The translations under genes were made by a program, and so were the position numbers. The notes beneath the pieces were generated by a model, which was not told the DNA's origin, searched no databases, and saw only the letters and a program-made list of their open reading frames with translations. A stretch of 64,000 bases of DNA from Candidatus Microbacterium phytovorans (lineage in GTDB: Bacteria; Actinomycetota; Actinomycetes; Actinomycetales; Microbacteriaceae): contig CP119321.1 of assembly GCA_029202445.1 (NCBI GenBank), forward strand, positions 1 through 64,000, read 5' to 3'. Below, piece by piece: positions 18,340 to 27,650 of the stretch. How positions within the stretch are numbered: the first letter of the stretch is position 1; each line of letters opens with the position of its first letter.

Positions 18340-19665
18340 ATGTCCTCCTCCGCCCCCGTCGGCGCCCGGCCCGAACCCGGGTCGCCGCCGATGCGCCCGG
18401 CCCGGCCGCCGCGGCCCGCGCGCCCGCCGCGGCCCGCGCGTCCGGTGGTAGCCGCGCCGCCGAGGCCGCCACTCGTGCGGCCTCGCGAATGTCTCGTGGC
18501 CGGGGTCGCGGAGGGACTGTCGGTCCACCTCGGGGCGCCGCTGTGGGCGGTGCGCGCCTTCTTCGTCGTGACCGCCGGCATGCTCGGCGCGGGGGTCCTG
18601 CTGTACCTGTGGTGCTGGGCGTTCATGCCGTGGGCCGGCGGCGAGGCCTCGCCGACGCGGCGCGCGCCCGTCGCCTGGCTGCTGACCGTCGCGTCGACGG
18701 CGCTCGTGCTCACCTTCGTGCCCCTGTACCTAGACCCGTGGGCGTGGAACATCTGGGGAGGGTACAGCGCCCCCGACGCCGTCGCGGCGATGCTTCTCCT
18801 CGTCACGACCGTAGCCTTCGCAATGACCGCGGGGATGTGGGCGGCGCTGGTGGATCGCGCCGACCCGGCGCGCGGCATCCGCCATGCTCTGCTCGTCCGC
18901 GCGGCGGTGATGTCGCTCCTCGCCGTGCTGCTGGTGCTGGAGTCGTCGCGCCTTGCGAGCGGCGGTGGGGTCACGCAGCTGGTGCGGACGGCGATCCCGC
19001 TGGTGGCGCTCGTGGCGGTGTCGTCGACGACGCTCATCGAGCGCTGGCGCGATCTCAGCGGCGAACGCGTCAAGCGCATCCGCGAGGAGCAGCGCGCCGA
19101 GATGGCGGCGCACCTGCATGACTCCGTGCTGCAAACCCTCGCGCTCATCCAGAACCGGGCCGGCGCCTCCAGCGAAGCCGCTCGACTCGCCCGCGCGCAG
19201 GAGCGGGAGTTGCGCGCCTGGCTCTACGACGGTGACGCCCCCGCCGACAGCGACCTGCCCACCGATCTGCGCGACTACGCGGGCGCGCTGGAACTCGACT
19301 TCCCGGTGCGCATCGACGTCGTCTCGGCGGGAGCCTCCGACGAGCGGGCGAGCGGCGAGGTCGCGGCGGCGGCGCGGGAGGCGATCCTGAACGCGGCGCG
19401 GCACGCCGGCGGCGAGATCTCCGTCTACCTGGAGGGCACTGCGGCATCCGTCGACGTGTACGTGCGTGACCGCGGACCCGGGTTCGACCCCGACGCCGTG
19501 CCGGCCGACCGGCTGGGCGTGCGCGAGTCGATCATCGGACGGATGCGGCGCATCGGCGGGTCGGCGACGATCCGGCCCGGCGGCGGCGGCACGGGCACCG
19601 AGGTGCACCTGCGGTACGCGCCCGGTCCCGGACGGGTCTCCAGCGGGCAGGGGCGTCATGGGTGA
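18340..19665 (+). CDS. Sensor histidine kinase with N-terminal PspC domain
   Basis: 441 residues. ATG 18340 is preferred; a TTG at 18328 is in frame. A Pro/Arg-rich tail built of a PRPARPP-type repeat (about residues 18-45) precedes a PspC domain ([31 protein letters not shown]), about four more membrane segments, then a HisKA_3 box with phospho-acceptor His260 (AAHLHDSVLQTLALIQ). The HATPase_c domain is marked by REAILNAARHAGG, DRGPGFD and GVRESIIGRMRRIGG. The response regulator gene starts inside its last codons. The layout parallels actinobacterial PspC-kinase/LuxR systems that respond to membrane or cell-wall stress. Confidence 0.92.
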   Translation: MSSSAPVGARPEPGSPPMRPARPPRPARPPRPARPVVAAPPRPPLVRPRECLVAGVAEGLSVHLGAPLWAVRAFFVVTAGMLGAGVLLYLWCWAFMPWAGGEASPTRRAPVAWLLTVASTALVLTFVPLYLDPWAWNIWGGYSAPDAVAAMLLLVTTVAFAMTAGMWAALVDRADPARGIRHALLVRAAVMSLLAVLLVLESSRLASGGGVTQLVRTAIPLVALVAVSSTTLIERWRDLSGERVKRIREEQRAEMAAHLHDSVLQTLALIQNRAGASSEAARLARAQERELRAWLYDGDAPADSDLPTDLRDYAGALELDFPVRIDVVSAGASDERASGEVAAAAREAILNAARHAGGEISVYLEGTAASVDVYVRDRGPGFDPDAVPADRLGVRESIIGRMRRIGGSATIRPGGGGTGTEVHLRYAPGPGRVSSGQGRHG

Positions 19666-20320
19666 GCCGCTGCGCGTCGTGATCGTGGACGACCACTCGA
19701 TCTTCCAGTCGGGGCTGCGGGCAGACCTCGACCCGTCGGTCGATGTCGTGGGCGAGGCCGCCGATGTCGCCACGGCTATCGAGGTGATCGCCGCGACCGT
19801 CCCCGACGTCGTGCTGCTCGACGTGCACCTCCCGGGCGCGTCCGGTGTCGCAGAGGCCTCGGGCGGCGAGGCGGTGATCCGGGGCTCCGCGCCGACGGCA
19901 TCCCGCTTCCTCGCGCTCAGCGTCTCGGATGCCGCGGAGGATGTCGTGCGGGTCATCCGCGCCGGTGCCCGCGGCTACATCACGAAGGGCTCGTCGGGCG
20001 GGGAGGTCAGTCGCGCCGTGCACGCGGTCGCCGGGGGCGACGCCGTGTTCTCGCCCCGGTTGGCGGGCTTCGTGCTCGACGCGTTCGGTGCCGTCGCGGG
20101 CGAGACGGCCGTGGTCGACGACGAACTCGACCGGCTCTCCTCGCGGGAGCAGGAGGTGATGCGGCTCATCGCACGCGGCTACGCCTACAAGGAGGTCGCC
20201 GCGGAGCTGTTCATCTCGATCAAGACGGTCGAGACGCACGTGTCGTCGGTGCTGCGCAAGCTTCAGCTGTCGTCGCGCCACGAGCTCACCGTGTGGGCCT
20301 CGGAGCGCCGCCTGCTCTGA
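19658..20320 (+). CDS. LuxR/NarL-family response regulator
   Basis: 220 residues, overlapping the kinase gene by 8 bp. The receiver domain shows the acidic pocket VDDH (residues 10-13), phospho-acceptor Asp55 (VVLLDVHLPG), the Ser/Thr switch and Lys in GYITKGSSG. A LuxR helix-turn-helix occupies about residues 153-212 (LSSREQEVMRLIARGYAYKEVAAEL, IKTVETHVSSVLRKL). It will be phosphorylated by the kinase next to it and bind DNA as a dimer; likely targets are its own operon and the divergent pspC-like operon. An insertion (ASGGEAVIRGSAPTA) after the active-site loop is slightly longer than usual. Confidence 0.94.
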   Translation: MGEPLRVVIVDDHSIFQSGLRADLDPSVDVVGEAADVATAIEVIAATVPDVVLLDVHLPGASGVAEASGGEAVIRGSAPTASRFLALSVSDAAEDVVRVIRAGARGYITKGSSGGEVSRAVHAVAGGDAVFSPRLAGFVLDAFGAVAGETAVVDDELDRLSSREQEVMRLIARGYAYKEVAAELFISIKTVETHVSSVLRKLQLSSRHELTVWASERRLL

Positions 20321-20428
20321 CCGCGCGACACCCGGGGACACCCCGGTGAGCGGACCAGGGACCGGCCAGGGCATGGACCAGGGGCACCCCGGATGCCGCG
20401 GCCGCACGGGGCTCGACAGACTCCTGAC

Positions 20429-21922
20429 ATGAGTTCACCGAGGGTCGCCCTGTCCGCATTCCTTCCGCTCGCGTGCTGGCTCGCCGTGGTCGCCCCGCTG
20501 ACGGTGTGGGCGTGGTCTTTGGGCACCATCGCGGCGATCGCGTTCGCCGTGGCGACGTCGATCCTGTGGGCCACGGGGGCGCGCGCCGCCGCGCTGTGGG
20601 TGCGGTCGGTGCAGCAGCCCCGCCCCTCGGACGCTCCGCATCACGACCCCGCGCCCCTGCGCGTCGCCCTGCTCTTCTGCGTCGCCGACGACTTCGACGC
20701 GGCGGCGGTGGCGGTGAGCATGCGGCAGGACGTCGACGTCGACACCGTGATCCTCGACGACTCTCGCGACCCGCGATCGCGCTCCGACATCGACCGGTTC
20801 GCGCGGGAGTCGGGATGCCGCGTCGTGCGCCGCTCGGACCGCACCGGGTTCAAGGCCGGCAATCTCAATCACGGGCTGCGGGTGCTGCGGGGGAGCTACG
20901 ACGCATACGTCGTGTGCGACAGCGACGTCGTGCTCCCGCCCGGGTTCGTCCGTGTGTGCGCGGCGGAGCTCGCCGATCCGACGGTCGCTGTCGCTCAGGC
21001 CGCCCCGGTCGCCGCCCCTGGCCGGACCGCGTTCGCACGGTACTTCGGTCCGCTGCTCGCCACGCACCTGGCCGTCACGCGTCGCGGCCGCGCCGGACAC
21101 GGAGTGACGGCGTTCCTCGGGCGGGGTGCGCTGCTGCGCGCCGCCGCTCTCGACGACGTCGGAGGCGTGCCGGAGGTGGTGGCGGAAGACCTCGCGCTGA
21201 CCGTCGCGCTGCGTCGCCGCGGGTGGCGCCTGGTGTACGCGGACATCGCCTTCACGGAGGATTTCCCGGTCGACTACCGCGCGTTCCGCACGCAACTGCG
21301 CAAGACGGCAGAGGGTGCCGTGGAGTTCCTGCGGCGGCCCGCCGTGCGTGGGCTCCCCGTCCGCGAGGCGATCGACGTGGTGGGGGAGACCGCCCTGGTC
21401 CCCGGCGCGGCACTCGCCGGCGCGACCTCGATCGTGTCGGGGGCGGCACTCGCCGCGGGCGGGACTGTCCCCCCGCTGTGGGCACTCGTGCTCTCGGCGC
21501 TGAGCGGGCTCATGCCCCTCCTGCCCGAGGCGGTGCGCCGTGCACGGTCGCGCCGGCTCGCCGCCGGCGTCACGTTCGCGATCGCGGCGGGCGCCTTGTA
21601 CGCCTCCACGATGTTCGTCGTCGTCGCGGCGGTGGTGGGCGGCCTGCTCGGCCGGCGTGCGGTGTTCCGGGTCACGCCCAAGCGTGCGGGGTCGCTCGGC
21701 GTGCGCCAGCGGATCGACCTCTTCCGCGCGGAGCTGCTCGTCGTGCCGCTCCTCGCGGGCGGGGCGGTCGTGGCATCCGGAAGTGTGTGGGCCGCCGGGG
21801 GCGTCGCCTGGCCCCTGGCCCTGGCGGTCGCCTTCGCGGTGCCGGTGGTGGTGCCGGATACCCCCGCTCGGCGGCACGTGGTGTCTCGCGAAGGTGACGC
21901 AATCGGCCACCTCGCCGCGTAA
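20429..21922 (+). CDS. Membrane glycosyltransferase family 2
   Basis: 497 residues. Two N-terminal helices lead to a GT-A domain (about residues 70-300): VALLFCVADD, ILDDSRD, a DxD site in CDSDVVLPPG, and the ED motif in VAEDLALTVALRRRGW. The QxxRW motif of processive synthases is replaced by QLRKT, so it may not be processive or may have altered acceptor use. Four or more C-terminal membrane helices follow. The organisation resembles cellulose- or hyaluronan-synthase-like enzymes making surface polysaccharide. The last 13 codons and the stop lie inside a repeat copy that starts at 21886, so the present C terminus was probably created by repeat insertion. Confidence 0.85.
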   Translation: MSSPRVALSAFLPLACWLAVVAPLTVWAWSLGTIAAIAFAVATSILWATGARAAALWVRSVQQPRPSDAPHHDPAPLRVALLFCVADDFDAAAVAVSMRQDVDVDTVILDDSRDPRSRSDIDRFARESGCRVVRRSDRTGFKAGNLNHGLRVLRGSYDAYVVCDSDVVLPPGFVRVCAAELADPTVAVAQAAPVAAPGRTAFARYFGPLLATHLAVTRRGRAGHGVTAFLGRGALLRAAALDDVGGVPEVVAEDLALTVALRRRGWRLVYADIAFTEDFPVDYRAFRTQLRKTAEGAVEFLRRPAVRGLPVREAIDVVGETALVPGAALAGATSIVSGAALAAGGTVPPLWALVLSALSGLMPLLPEAVRRARSRRLAAGVTFAIAAGALYASTMFVVVAAVVGGLLGRRAVFRVTPKRAGSLGVRQRIDLFRAELLVVPLLAGGAVVASGSVWAAGGVAWPLALAVAFAVPVVVPDTPARRHVVSREGDAIGHLAA

Positions 21923-21960
21923 GTGGCCGCAGCATGCGCCACTTTCGCGCGAGGCCTCGG
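21886..21960. repeat. REP-like element, copy 1 of a tandem pair
   Basis: A 75-bp unit, repeated at 21970-22044 with one mismatch. It begins TCGCGAAGGTGACGCAATCG and its two halves are imperfect inverted repeats of each other, so it can form a long hairpin. The unit supplies the end of the glycosyltransferase gene. Confidence 0.8.
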
Positions 21961-21969
21961 GTCACCGCG

Positions 21970-22044
21970 TCGCGAAGGTGACGCAATCGGCCACCTCGCC
22001 ACGTAAGTGGCCGCAGCATGCGCCACTTTCGCGCGAGGCCTCGG
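21970..22044. repeat. REP-like element, copy 2 of a tandem pair
   Basis: Second 75-bp copy, separated from copy 1 by 9 bp (period 84). Only one base differs (A for G near the middle). It lies between the glycosyltransferase and pcrA genes. Confidence 0.8.
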
Positions 22045-22112
22045 CATCCGGAAGCGTGTGGGCTGCGGGCGACCGGTCGGGTGTCGGGGCGCGAGCCTAG
22101 ACTTGACGGGTC

Positions 22113-24584
22113 ATGAGCGACCCGATCAAGCCCGTCATCGTCGGAGGCGGCCCGCGCCGCGCGAGTGGAGACCCCGGGGCAGGCGACCACGTGCGCGCCG
22201 ACCAGGATCTCCTCGAGGGGCTGAACCCGCCGCAGCTCGAGGCGGTGACCTACCGCGGGCCCGCTCTCCTCATCGTCGCGGGCGCCGGGTCGGGCAAGAC
22301 GCGCGTGCTGACGCACCGCATCGCGTCGCTGTTGCGCAACCGTGAAGCGTGGCCGAGTCAGATCCTCGCGATCACCTTCACCAACAAGGCCGCCGGCGAG
22401 ATGCGCGAGCGGGTGCAGCACCTGGTCGGTCAGGCCGCGCAGGGCATGTGGATCTCGACGTTCCACTCCGCGTGCGTGCGCATCCTCCGCCGTGAGGCCG
22501 ACCAGTTCGGGTTCACGAAGAGCTTCACGATCTACGACTCCGCCGACTCCCGAGCGCTCATCAAGCGGCTCGTGAAGGAGCACGAGGCCGATGCGTTCGG
22601 GCTCACCCCCGCGTCCGTTCAGGGGCGCATCTCGAAACTGAAGAACGAACTGTCCGACGCCGAGTCGTTCGCGCGCCAGGCGAATCTCAGCGACCCGGCC
22701 GAACGCCTGTTCGCCGCCATCTTCGGTGACTATCAGCGCGCCTTGCAGAAGGCCAACGCGTTCGACTTCGACGATCTCATCGCCCAGACGGTCTACCTGT
22801 TCCGCGCGTTCCCGCACGTCGCCGACGTCTACCGGCGACGTTTCCGACACATCCTCGTCGACGAGTACCAGGACACCAACCACGCCCAGTACTCGCTCAT
22901 CCACGAGCTCACGCGGCCCGTCGTCGGCGCGACCCCCGACGCGTTCTCGTCGGGCGGCATGATGATCTTCGATCCGGTCGATGCGCCCGAACTCGAGGGA
23001 GCCTCACTCACCGTCGTCGGCGATTCCGACCAGTCGATCTACGCGTTCCGCGGCGCCGACATCCGCAACATCTCGGAGTTCGAGCGCGACTTCCCGGGGG
23101 CGCGAGTCGTGCTGCTGGAGCAGAACTATCGTTCGACGCAGAACATCCTCTCTGCCGCCAACGCGGTGATCAGCAACAACTTCGACCGCAAAGACAAGAA
23201 GCTGTGGACCGACGTCGGGGCGGGCGATCCCATCATCGGCTTCACGGGCTACTCGCAGCACGACGAGGCGCAGTTCGTCGCCGACGAGGTCGAGGCGCTG
23301 CATCGCGCCGGGTTGCCGTACGGCCAGATGGCGGTCTTCTACCGCACCAACTCGCAGTCCCGCGCGCTCGAGGAGATCCTCATCCGCTCGGCGGTGCCGT
23401 ACAAGATCATGGGCGGCACGAAGTTCTACGACCGTGCCGAGATCAAGGATGCCTTGGCGTACCTCGTGGCGGTGGCCAACCCCGCCGACGAGCTGGCTCT
23501 GCGTCGCATCCTGAACAAGCCCCGGCGCGGTATCGGCGACGTCACCGAGACGTCGATCTCCCGCTATGCGGCGGAGGAGGGCATCACGTTCCGCGACGCC
23601 CTGGCCAACGCGTCGGCGCTCGGAGTGGGTCCGAAGATCCAGAAGTCCATCGCCCAACTCGACGCCGTACTGGCCGAGGCCACCGAGATCATGCTGCCGT
23701 CGTCGGGCGAGGTGGCCCCGTCGACGTCTGTCACCGAGGGGCTGTCGCTGCTGCTCAACAAGAGCGGCTACTTCGACGCGCTCCGCATATCGAAAGACCC
23801 GCAAGACGAAGCGCGGGTCGAGAACCTCGACGAGCTGGTGGCCGTCACGCGCGAGTTCGCCCGCAACAACCCCGACGGCACGGTGCTCGACTTCCTCACG
23901 GAGGTCGCACTCGTGTCGGATGCCGACGACCTCGACGACGCGTCGGGCACCGTCTCGCTCATGACCATGCACACCGCGAAAGGCCTCGAGTACGACGCGG
24001 TCTTCGTCACCGGGGTGGAGGAAGACCTCATCCCGCACCGCATCTCGGCCGGCGAGCCCGGCGGACCTCAGGAGGAGCGTCGCCTGTTCTACGTCGCCCT
24101 CACGCGAGCGCGGAAGAAGCTGCATCTCTCACTCGCGATGACGCGCGCGCAGTTCGGCGAGGTGTCCGTCGCGATGCCGAGCCGCTTCCTTCAGGAGATC
24201 CCCCACGAGCTCATCGACTGGCGACAGTCGCCCGGCGACGTCAACTCCCGCGGCGGCAGTCAGTCCCGCGCGCTCAATGCGCGGCGCGGCGGTGGGCAGG
24301 GATACGGAGGCGGCAACCGCTACGGCGACGACCTCGTGCCGCTGCCGCGGCGAGACAAGCCGGTGGGCGACATCGCGAAGTTCGCGAACCGCATCCCGGC
24401 GAAGGTGCGCGACAACGGCGACCTGGAACTCGCTCCCGGCGACCGCATCCGTCACGACGACTTCGGCGAGGGGCGCGTCGACATGGTCACCGGCGAGGGT
24501 GCCAAGCGCGTCGCGCACGTGCGATTCGACTCCGCGGGTCCGAAGAAGCTCCTCATCAAGATCGCCCCGATCGCGAAGCTGTAG
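22113..24584 (+). CDS. pcrA: ATP-dependent DNA helicase PcrA/UvrD
   Basis: 823 residues, the normal length for actinobacterial PcrA/UvrD1. The motifs are in order: Q motif NPPQLEAVTY, Walker A GAGSGKT (57-63), TFTNKAAGEM (Ia), Walker B DEYQDTN (residues 250-256), GDSDQSIYAFRGA (III), QNYRST (IV), MTMHTAKGLEYDAVFV (V) and YVALTRARKKL (VI). The disordered Gly/Arg tail ends in a Tudor-like domain (GDRIRHDDFGEGRV) that binds RNA polymerase in PcrA. It is a 3'-5' helicase for nucleotide-excision repair and for clearing recombination or transcription conflicts. A -10-like TAGACT lies 9 nt before the start, so the leader is very short. Confidence 0.97.
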   Translation: MSDPIKPVIVGGGPRRASGDPGAGDHVRADQDLLEGLNPPQLEAVTYRGPALLIVAGAGSGKTRVLTHRIASLLRNREAWPSQILAITFTNKAAGEMRERVQHLVGQAAQGMWISTFHSACVRILRREADQFGFTKSFTIYDSADSRALIKRLVKEHEADAFGLTPASVQGRISKLKNELSDAESFARQANLSDPAERLFAAIFGDYQRALQKANAFDFDDLIAQTVYLFRAFPHVADVYRRRFRHILVDEYQDTNHAQYSLIHELTRPVVGATPDAFSSGGMMIFDPVDAPELEGASLTVVGDSDQSIYAFRGADIRNISEFERDFPGARVVLLEQNYRSTQNILSAANAVISNNFDRKDKKLWTDVGAGDPIIGFTGYSQHDEAQFVADEVEALHRAGLPYGQMAVFYRTNSQSRALEEILIRSAVPYKIMGGTKFYDRAEIKDALAYLVAVANPADELALRRILNKPRRGIGDVTETSISRYAAEEGITFRDALANASALGVGPKIQKSIAQLDAVLAEATEIMLPSSGEVAPSTSVTEGLSLLLNKSGYFDALRISKDPQDEARVENLDELVAVTREFARNNPDGTVLDFLTEVALVSDADDLDDASGTVSLMTMHTAKGLEYDAVFVTGVEEDLIPHRISAGEPGGPQEERRLFYVALTRARKKLHLSLAMTRAQFGEVSVAMPSRFLQEIPHELIDWRQSPGDVNSRGGSQSRALNARRGGGQGYGGGNRYGDDLVPLPRRDKPVGDIAKFANRIPAKVRDNGDLELAPGDRIRHDDFGEGRVDMVTGEGAKRVAHVRFDSAGPKKLLIKIAPIAKL

Positions 24585-24710
24585 GCGGTCGCCGCCTCCG
24601 ACGCTGTTTCGGATTGCGGCTCACCTCTTCCTTCTTTCATGAGAATGCTCTAATCTCAGCGCAGACACGTCGACTCGTTGACCCCCGGCGGGGATGTGTC
24701 CTGGGGATTC

Positions 24711-25334
24711 ATGCGCACTCGACTTCGCACGCGTTCGATCGCTCTCGCCATGGCGAGCGCGATGCTGGCGTCGACCATTGCCTTCGCCGCGCCTGCCGTC
24801 GCCGCCGAGTCTCTCGGTGCGACGCAGGCGGCGTCAGCCGCCGCGGACCTGAGCATCCGAGTGCTCCCCGCAAAGCGCGTTGCTTCCTCCACGCCCACCA
24901 TCTCGGGCCGTGCGATCGCGACGGTCAAGCTCACTGCCAAGCCGGGGCGGTGGACCAGCGGGGCGTCGTTGTCGTACAAGTGGTTCGCGGACGGCAAAGC
25001 CATCTCCGGTGCAACGAAGAGCACCCTCACGCTGAAGAGCGCGCAGATCGGCACGCGGATCACGGTGAAGGTGACGGGCAAGAAGGCGGGCCACACCACC
25101 GTGTCCAAGACCTCGAAGCCGACCGCTGTGGTGAAGTCGGGGAAAGCGCGCCCGGCGTCGAAGACGTCGTGCCCGAAGGCCTATCCGATCAAGGGCAACC
25201 AGACGACTCGGCACACGTCTGACTGGATCTACCACGTCCCCGGTGGCCGCTACTATGCAGCCACACATCCGGAGGAGTCCTTCGCCACGGAGTCCGCGGC
25301 GCGAGCCGCCGGTTACCGGGCATCCAAGGTCTGA
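24711..25334 (+). CDS. Secreted protein with Ig-like module and C-terminal sunset domain
   Basis: 207 residues from ATG 24711; an upstream start at 24678 would put a hydrophilic leader before the signal peptide (SIALAMASAMLASTIAFA). An Ig-like module (about residues 58-145) has the pattern PTISG..I..VKLTAKPG.WTSG..LSYKWFADGKAISGA. The C-terminal 50 residues (CPKAYPIKGN, WIYHVPGGRYYAATHPEESF, AARAAGYR) match the small sunset domain often attached to secreted nucleases and wall proteins. No enzymatic domain is present. The Ig-like module is close to that in the neighbouring secreted protein, so the two are probably related. The role may be surface adhesion or wall association. Confidence 0.78.
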   Translation: MRTRLRTRSIALAMASAMLASTIAFAAPAVAAESLGATQAASAAADLSIRVLPAKRVASSTPTISGRAIATVKLTAKPGRWTSGASLSYKWFADGKAISGATKSTLTLKSAQIGTRITVKVTGKKAGHTTVSKTSKPTAVVKSGKARPASKTSCPKAYPIKGNQTTRHTSDWIYHVPGGRYYAATHPEESFATESAARAAGYRASKV

Positions 25335-25407
25335 CTCGACAGACCACACCACAACACAAGACCCACCGTCGAACGGGGCTTCGGCGGTACACGGGAAACC
25401 CGGGGCA

Positions 25408-25440
25408 GAGTCGGGTGGATCCACAGCATCCACCCGACTC
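25408..25440. terminator. 13-bp perfect hairpin between two secreted-protein genes
   Basis: GAGTCGGGTGGAT (25408-25420) and its exact complement (25428-25440) flank a 7-nt loop. A short ATTTT follows about 11 nt later. It probably ends transcription of the upstream gene. Confidence 0.6.
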
Positions 25441-25474
25441 GCCCGCCCGTGATTTTCGCGATCTGGGGGAGATC

Positions 25475-27565
25475 ATGACGACGATGCGATCGCGCTGGCG
25501 CGCCGCGACGGTGACGGCGGCCGTGACCGGCATCCTCCTCGCGGGACTCTCGGGCACCGCTGCCCAGGCAGCCGACAGCGGCGTCATCACGGGTGTCGTG
25601 GTCGACACGAGCGGCGACCCGGTAGCGGACGTCTCCGTCGAAGCGACCCGTGTCGGCGGCAGCGAAGAACCGGCGGTTCTGACGAACGACGACGGCCGAT
25701 ACACGATCTCCGGGCTCGCCGCGGGCCAGTACAAGGTGCGGTTCAACGCCGACGTCATCGACGGCATCCTGACCGAGTGGTACGACGGCGCGCGGATGCC
25801 GGAGGATGCCACGCCCGTGACGGTGACCGCGGGGGCGACGGCCACAGCCGATGCGAGCTTGTACGACGGGGCGAAGATCGAGGGTCGCGTCATCGACGGC
25901 ACCACCCTCGCCACCGTGGAGTACGTCGTGGTGTCGGCTTTCGTCCGCACGCCGTGGGGCGAGTCTTTCGTGGACGAGACGACGACCGACTCCGAGGGTC
26001 ATTACGAGTTCACCGGCCTGTGGCCGGGGGACTATCGCCTCTCCTACGAGTCGTACGAGACCCCGCTTCCCGCATCGAGCATGTATCTCGACGTGTGGGA
26101 GGGTAGTCATCTGGTCGGCGTGGACGCAGAACTGGGCGAGACGGGCGTCGTCTCCGGTCGTGTCACGAACCGCGACCATCAGGGAATCGCCGATGCGACC
26201 GTCTACTTCTACCCGTCCGATGCGGACAGTACGGCTCTCTTCACGCGCACCGACGAGGACGGCGCGTACGCGATGACCGACCTGCCCGACGGCGAGTATG
26301 TGCTCTACGTCGATGCGCCGTTCGACGCGAACCTCACCGACGAGTGGTGGGACGGCGCGGCGACGCGATCGGATGCCGTTCGGGTCGGGATCTACGGCTC
26401 GGCCGCCACGAACGTCAACGCGGTGCTCGACGCCGCCTCTTCCATCACCGGCACGGTCACCGACGCCTTCGGCGGCGTCGGGGACCTGTCCGTGTACGCC
26501 TACGCGGATTGCACCTCCGACGTGCAATTCGCCGTGGTGCGCACGGCGAACGACGGCGCCTACCGCCTACAGGGACTCCTTCCGGGCTCGTACCGGCTTC
26601 GCTTCGGCGACGAGGCGACCACGGCCTACGCGCCGCGATGGCTCGGGGGCCCGTCGTGCGACGAGAGCACCCCCGTCGTGGTAGATAGGAGCGAGGTGAC
26701 GCCGAACGTCGACGCCATCGTCGGAGAGACCCTCTCCGGCAAGGTCCTCGGAGTCGGGGATGCCGCCCTCCGCGGCGTCTCGGTGCAGGTGCACCCGCCC
26801 ACCGGCGACGACCCCGACACCGTGCCGGCACCGGCCGCGACGACCACGGCATCCAGCGGCGCGTTCTCCGTCCGCGGACTGCCGCGCGGCACCTACACCG
26901 TCGCGTTCGGCGTCACCGCCCACCCCGGCACGTACGTGCCCGAGTGGTGGAAGGATGCCGCGACCGCCGCGACCGCGACGACGATCACCGTCGTTCCGGG
27001 CACCGCGCCCGCCTCGCTCACCGCGACCCTCGCCCTGACGTCCGTCACGCTGTCGACCCCCAAGATCACGGGCACCGCGCGCGTGGGCGTGAAGCTCACC
27101 GCTCCGGCCGCGCCGAGCGGCACGGTCTACACCTACCGGTGGTCGGCGAACGGAGCCGCGATCAGCGGAGCGACCTCGCGCACCTTCACGCCCGGAGCGT
27201 CGCAGCGAGGCAAGACCCTCACGGTGCGCGTCACGGCCTCGCGCACCGGATACGCCTCGACCGCGAAGACGTCCGCACCCACCGCGAAGGTGGCCACCGG
27301 CATCCTGACCGCGCCCGTGCCCACCATCTCCGGCACGGTGAAGGTCGGCAAGAAGCTCACGGCCAAGCCCGGCACCTGGACGTCGGGCACGAAACTGACC
27401 TACCGCTGGTACGCCAACGGGACGGCGATCAGCAAGGCGACGAAGTCGACCTACACGATCACCTCGTCGCAGAAGGGCAAGAAGATCACCGTGAAGGTCA
27501 CGGGGTCGAAGTCGGGCTACGGCACCGTCGCGAAGACGTCGAAGGCCACCGCCCGGGTCGGCTGA
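25475..27565 (+). CDS. Secreted multi-domain protein with carboxypeptidase-regulatory-like and Ig-like repeats
   Basis: 696 residues. ATG 25475 has GGGGGAG just upstream and opens on a signal peptide (VTAAVTGILLAGLSGTAAQA). Five consecutive beta-sandwich modules follow, each with G.V.D..G.P.A...V and YTISGLAAGQYKVRF / YEFTGLWPGDYRL-type strands, typical of carboxypeptidase-regulatory or Cna-B-like repeats, with recurring WYDGA/WWDGA motifs. Two Ig-like modules at the C terminus (PKITGTARVGVKLTAP, PTISGTVKVGKKLTAKPG) resemble the module of the preceding secreted protein. No LPxTG motif or anchor is present. It is presumably a cell-surface or matrix protein. Confidence 0.8.
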   Translation: MTTMRSRWRAATVTAAVTGILLAGLSGTAAQAADSGVITGVVVDTSGDPVADVSVEATRVGGSEEPAVLTNDDGRYTISGLAAGQYKVRFNADVIDGILTEWYDGARMPEDATPVTVTAGATATADASLYDGAKIEGRVIDGTTLATVEYVVVSAFVRTPWGESFVDETTTDSEGHYEFTGLWPGDYRLSYESYETPLPASSMYLDVWEGSHLVGVDAELGETGVVSGRVTNRDHQGIADATVYFYPSDADSTALFTRTDEDGAYAMTDLPDGEYVLYVDAPFDANLTDEWWDGAATRSDAVRVGIYGSAATNVNAVLDAASSITGTVTDAFGGVGDLSVYAYADCTSDVQFAVVRTANDGAYRLQGLLPGSYRLRFGDEATTAYAPRWLGGPSCDESTPVVVDRSEVTPNVDAIVGETLSGKVLGVGDAALRGVSVQVHPPTGDDPDTVPAPAATTTASSGAFSVRGLPRGTYTVAFGVTAHPGTYVPEWWKDAATAATATTITVVPGTAPASLTATLALTSVTLSTPKITGTARVGVKLTAPAAPSGTVYTYRWSANGAAISGATSRTFTPGASQRGKTLTVRVTASRTGYASTAKTSAPTAKVATGILTAPVPTISGTVKVGKKLTAKPGTWTSGTKLTYRWYANGTAISKATKSTYTITSSQKGKKITVKVTGSKSGYGTVAKTSKATARVG

Positions 27566-27650
27566 CCCCACCAGAGCACCGGCGTCGGCCCGGGAGGCCA
27601 TCCGGCTCCGCGGCCGGGGACGGCGCCCCGTTCTCGCATAGGCTGGCCGC

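Noticed and set aside
18370..18450. Tandem GCCCGC/CCGCGG repeats
   Set aside because: They encode the Pro/Arg-rich N-terminal linker of the histidine kinase and are not an independent repeat element.
20321..20428. CCGGGG-ACA-CCCCGG hairpin after the response regulator gene as a terminator
   Set aside because: The 6-bp stem with a 3-nt loop and no T-run is too weak to call in this G+C-rich sequence.
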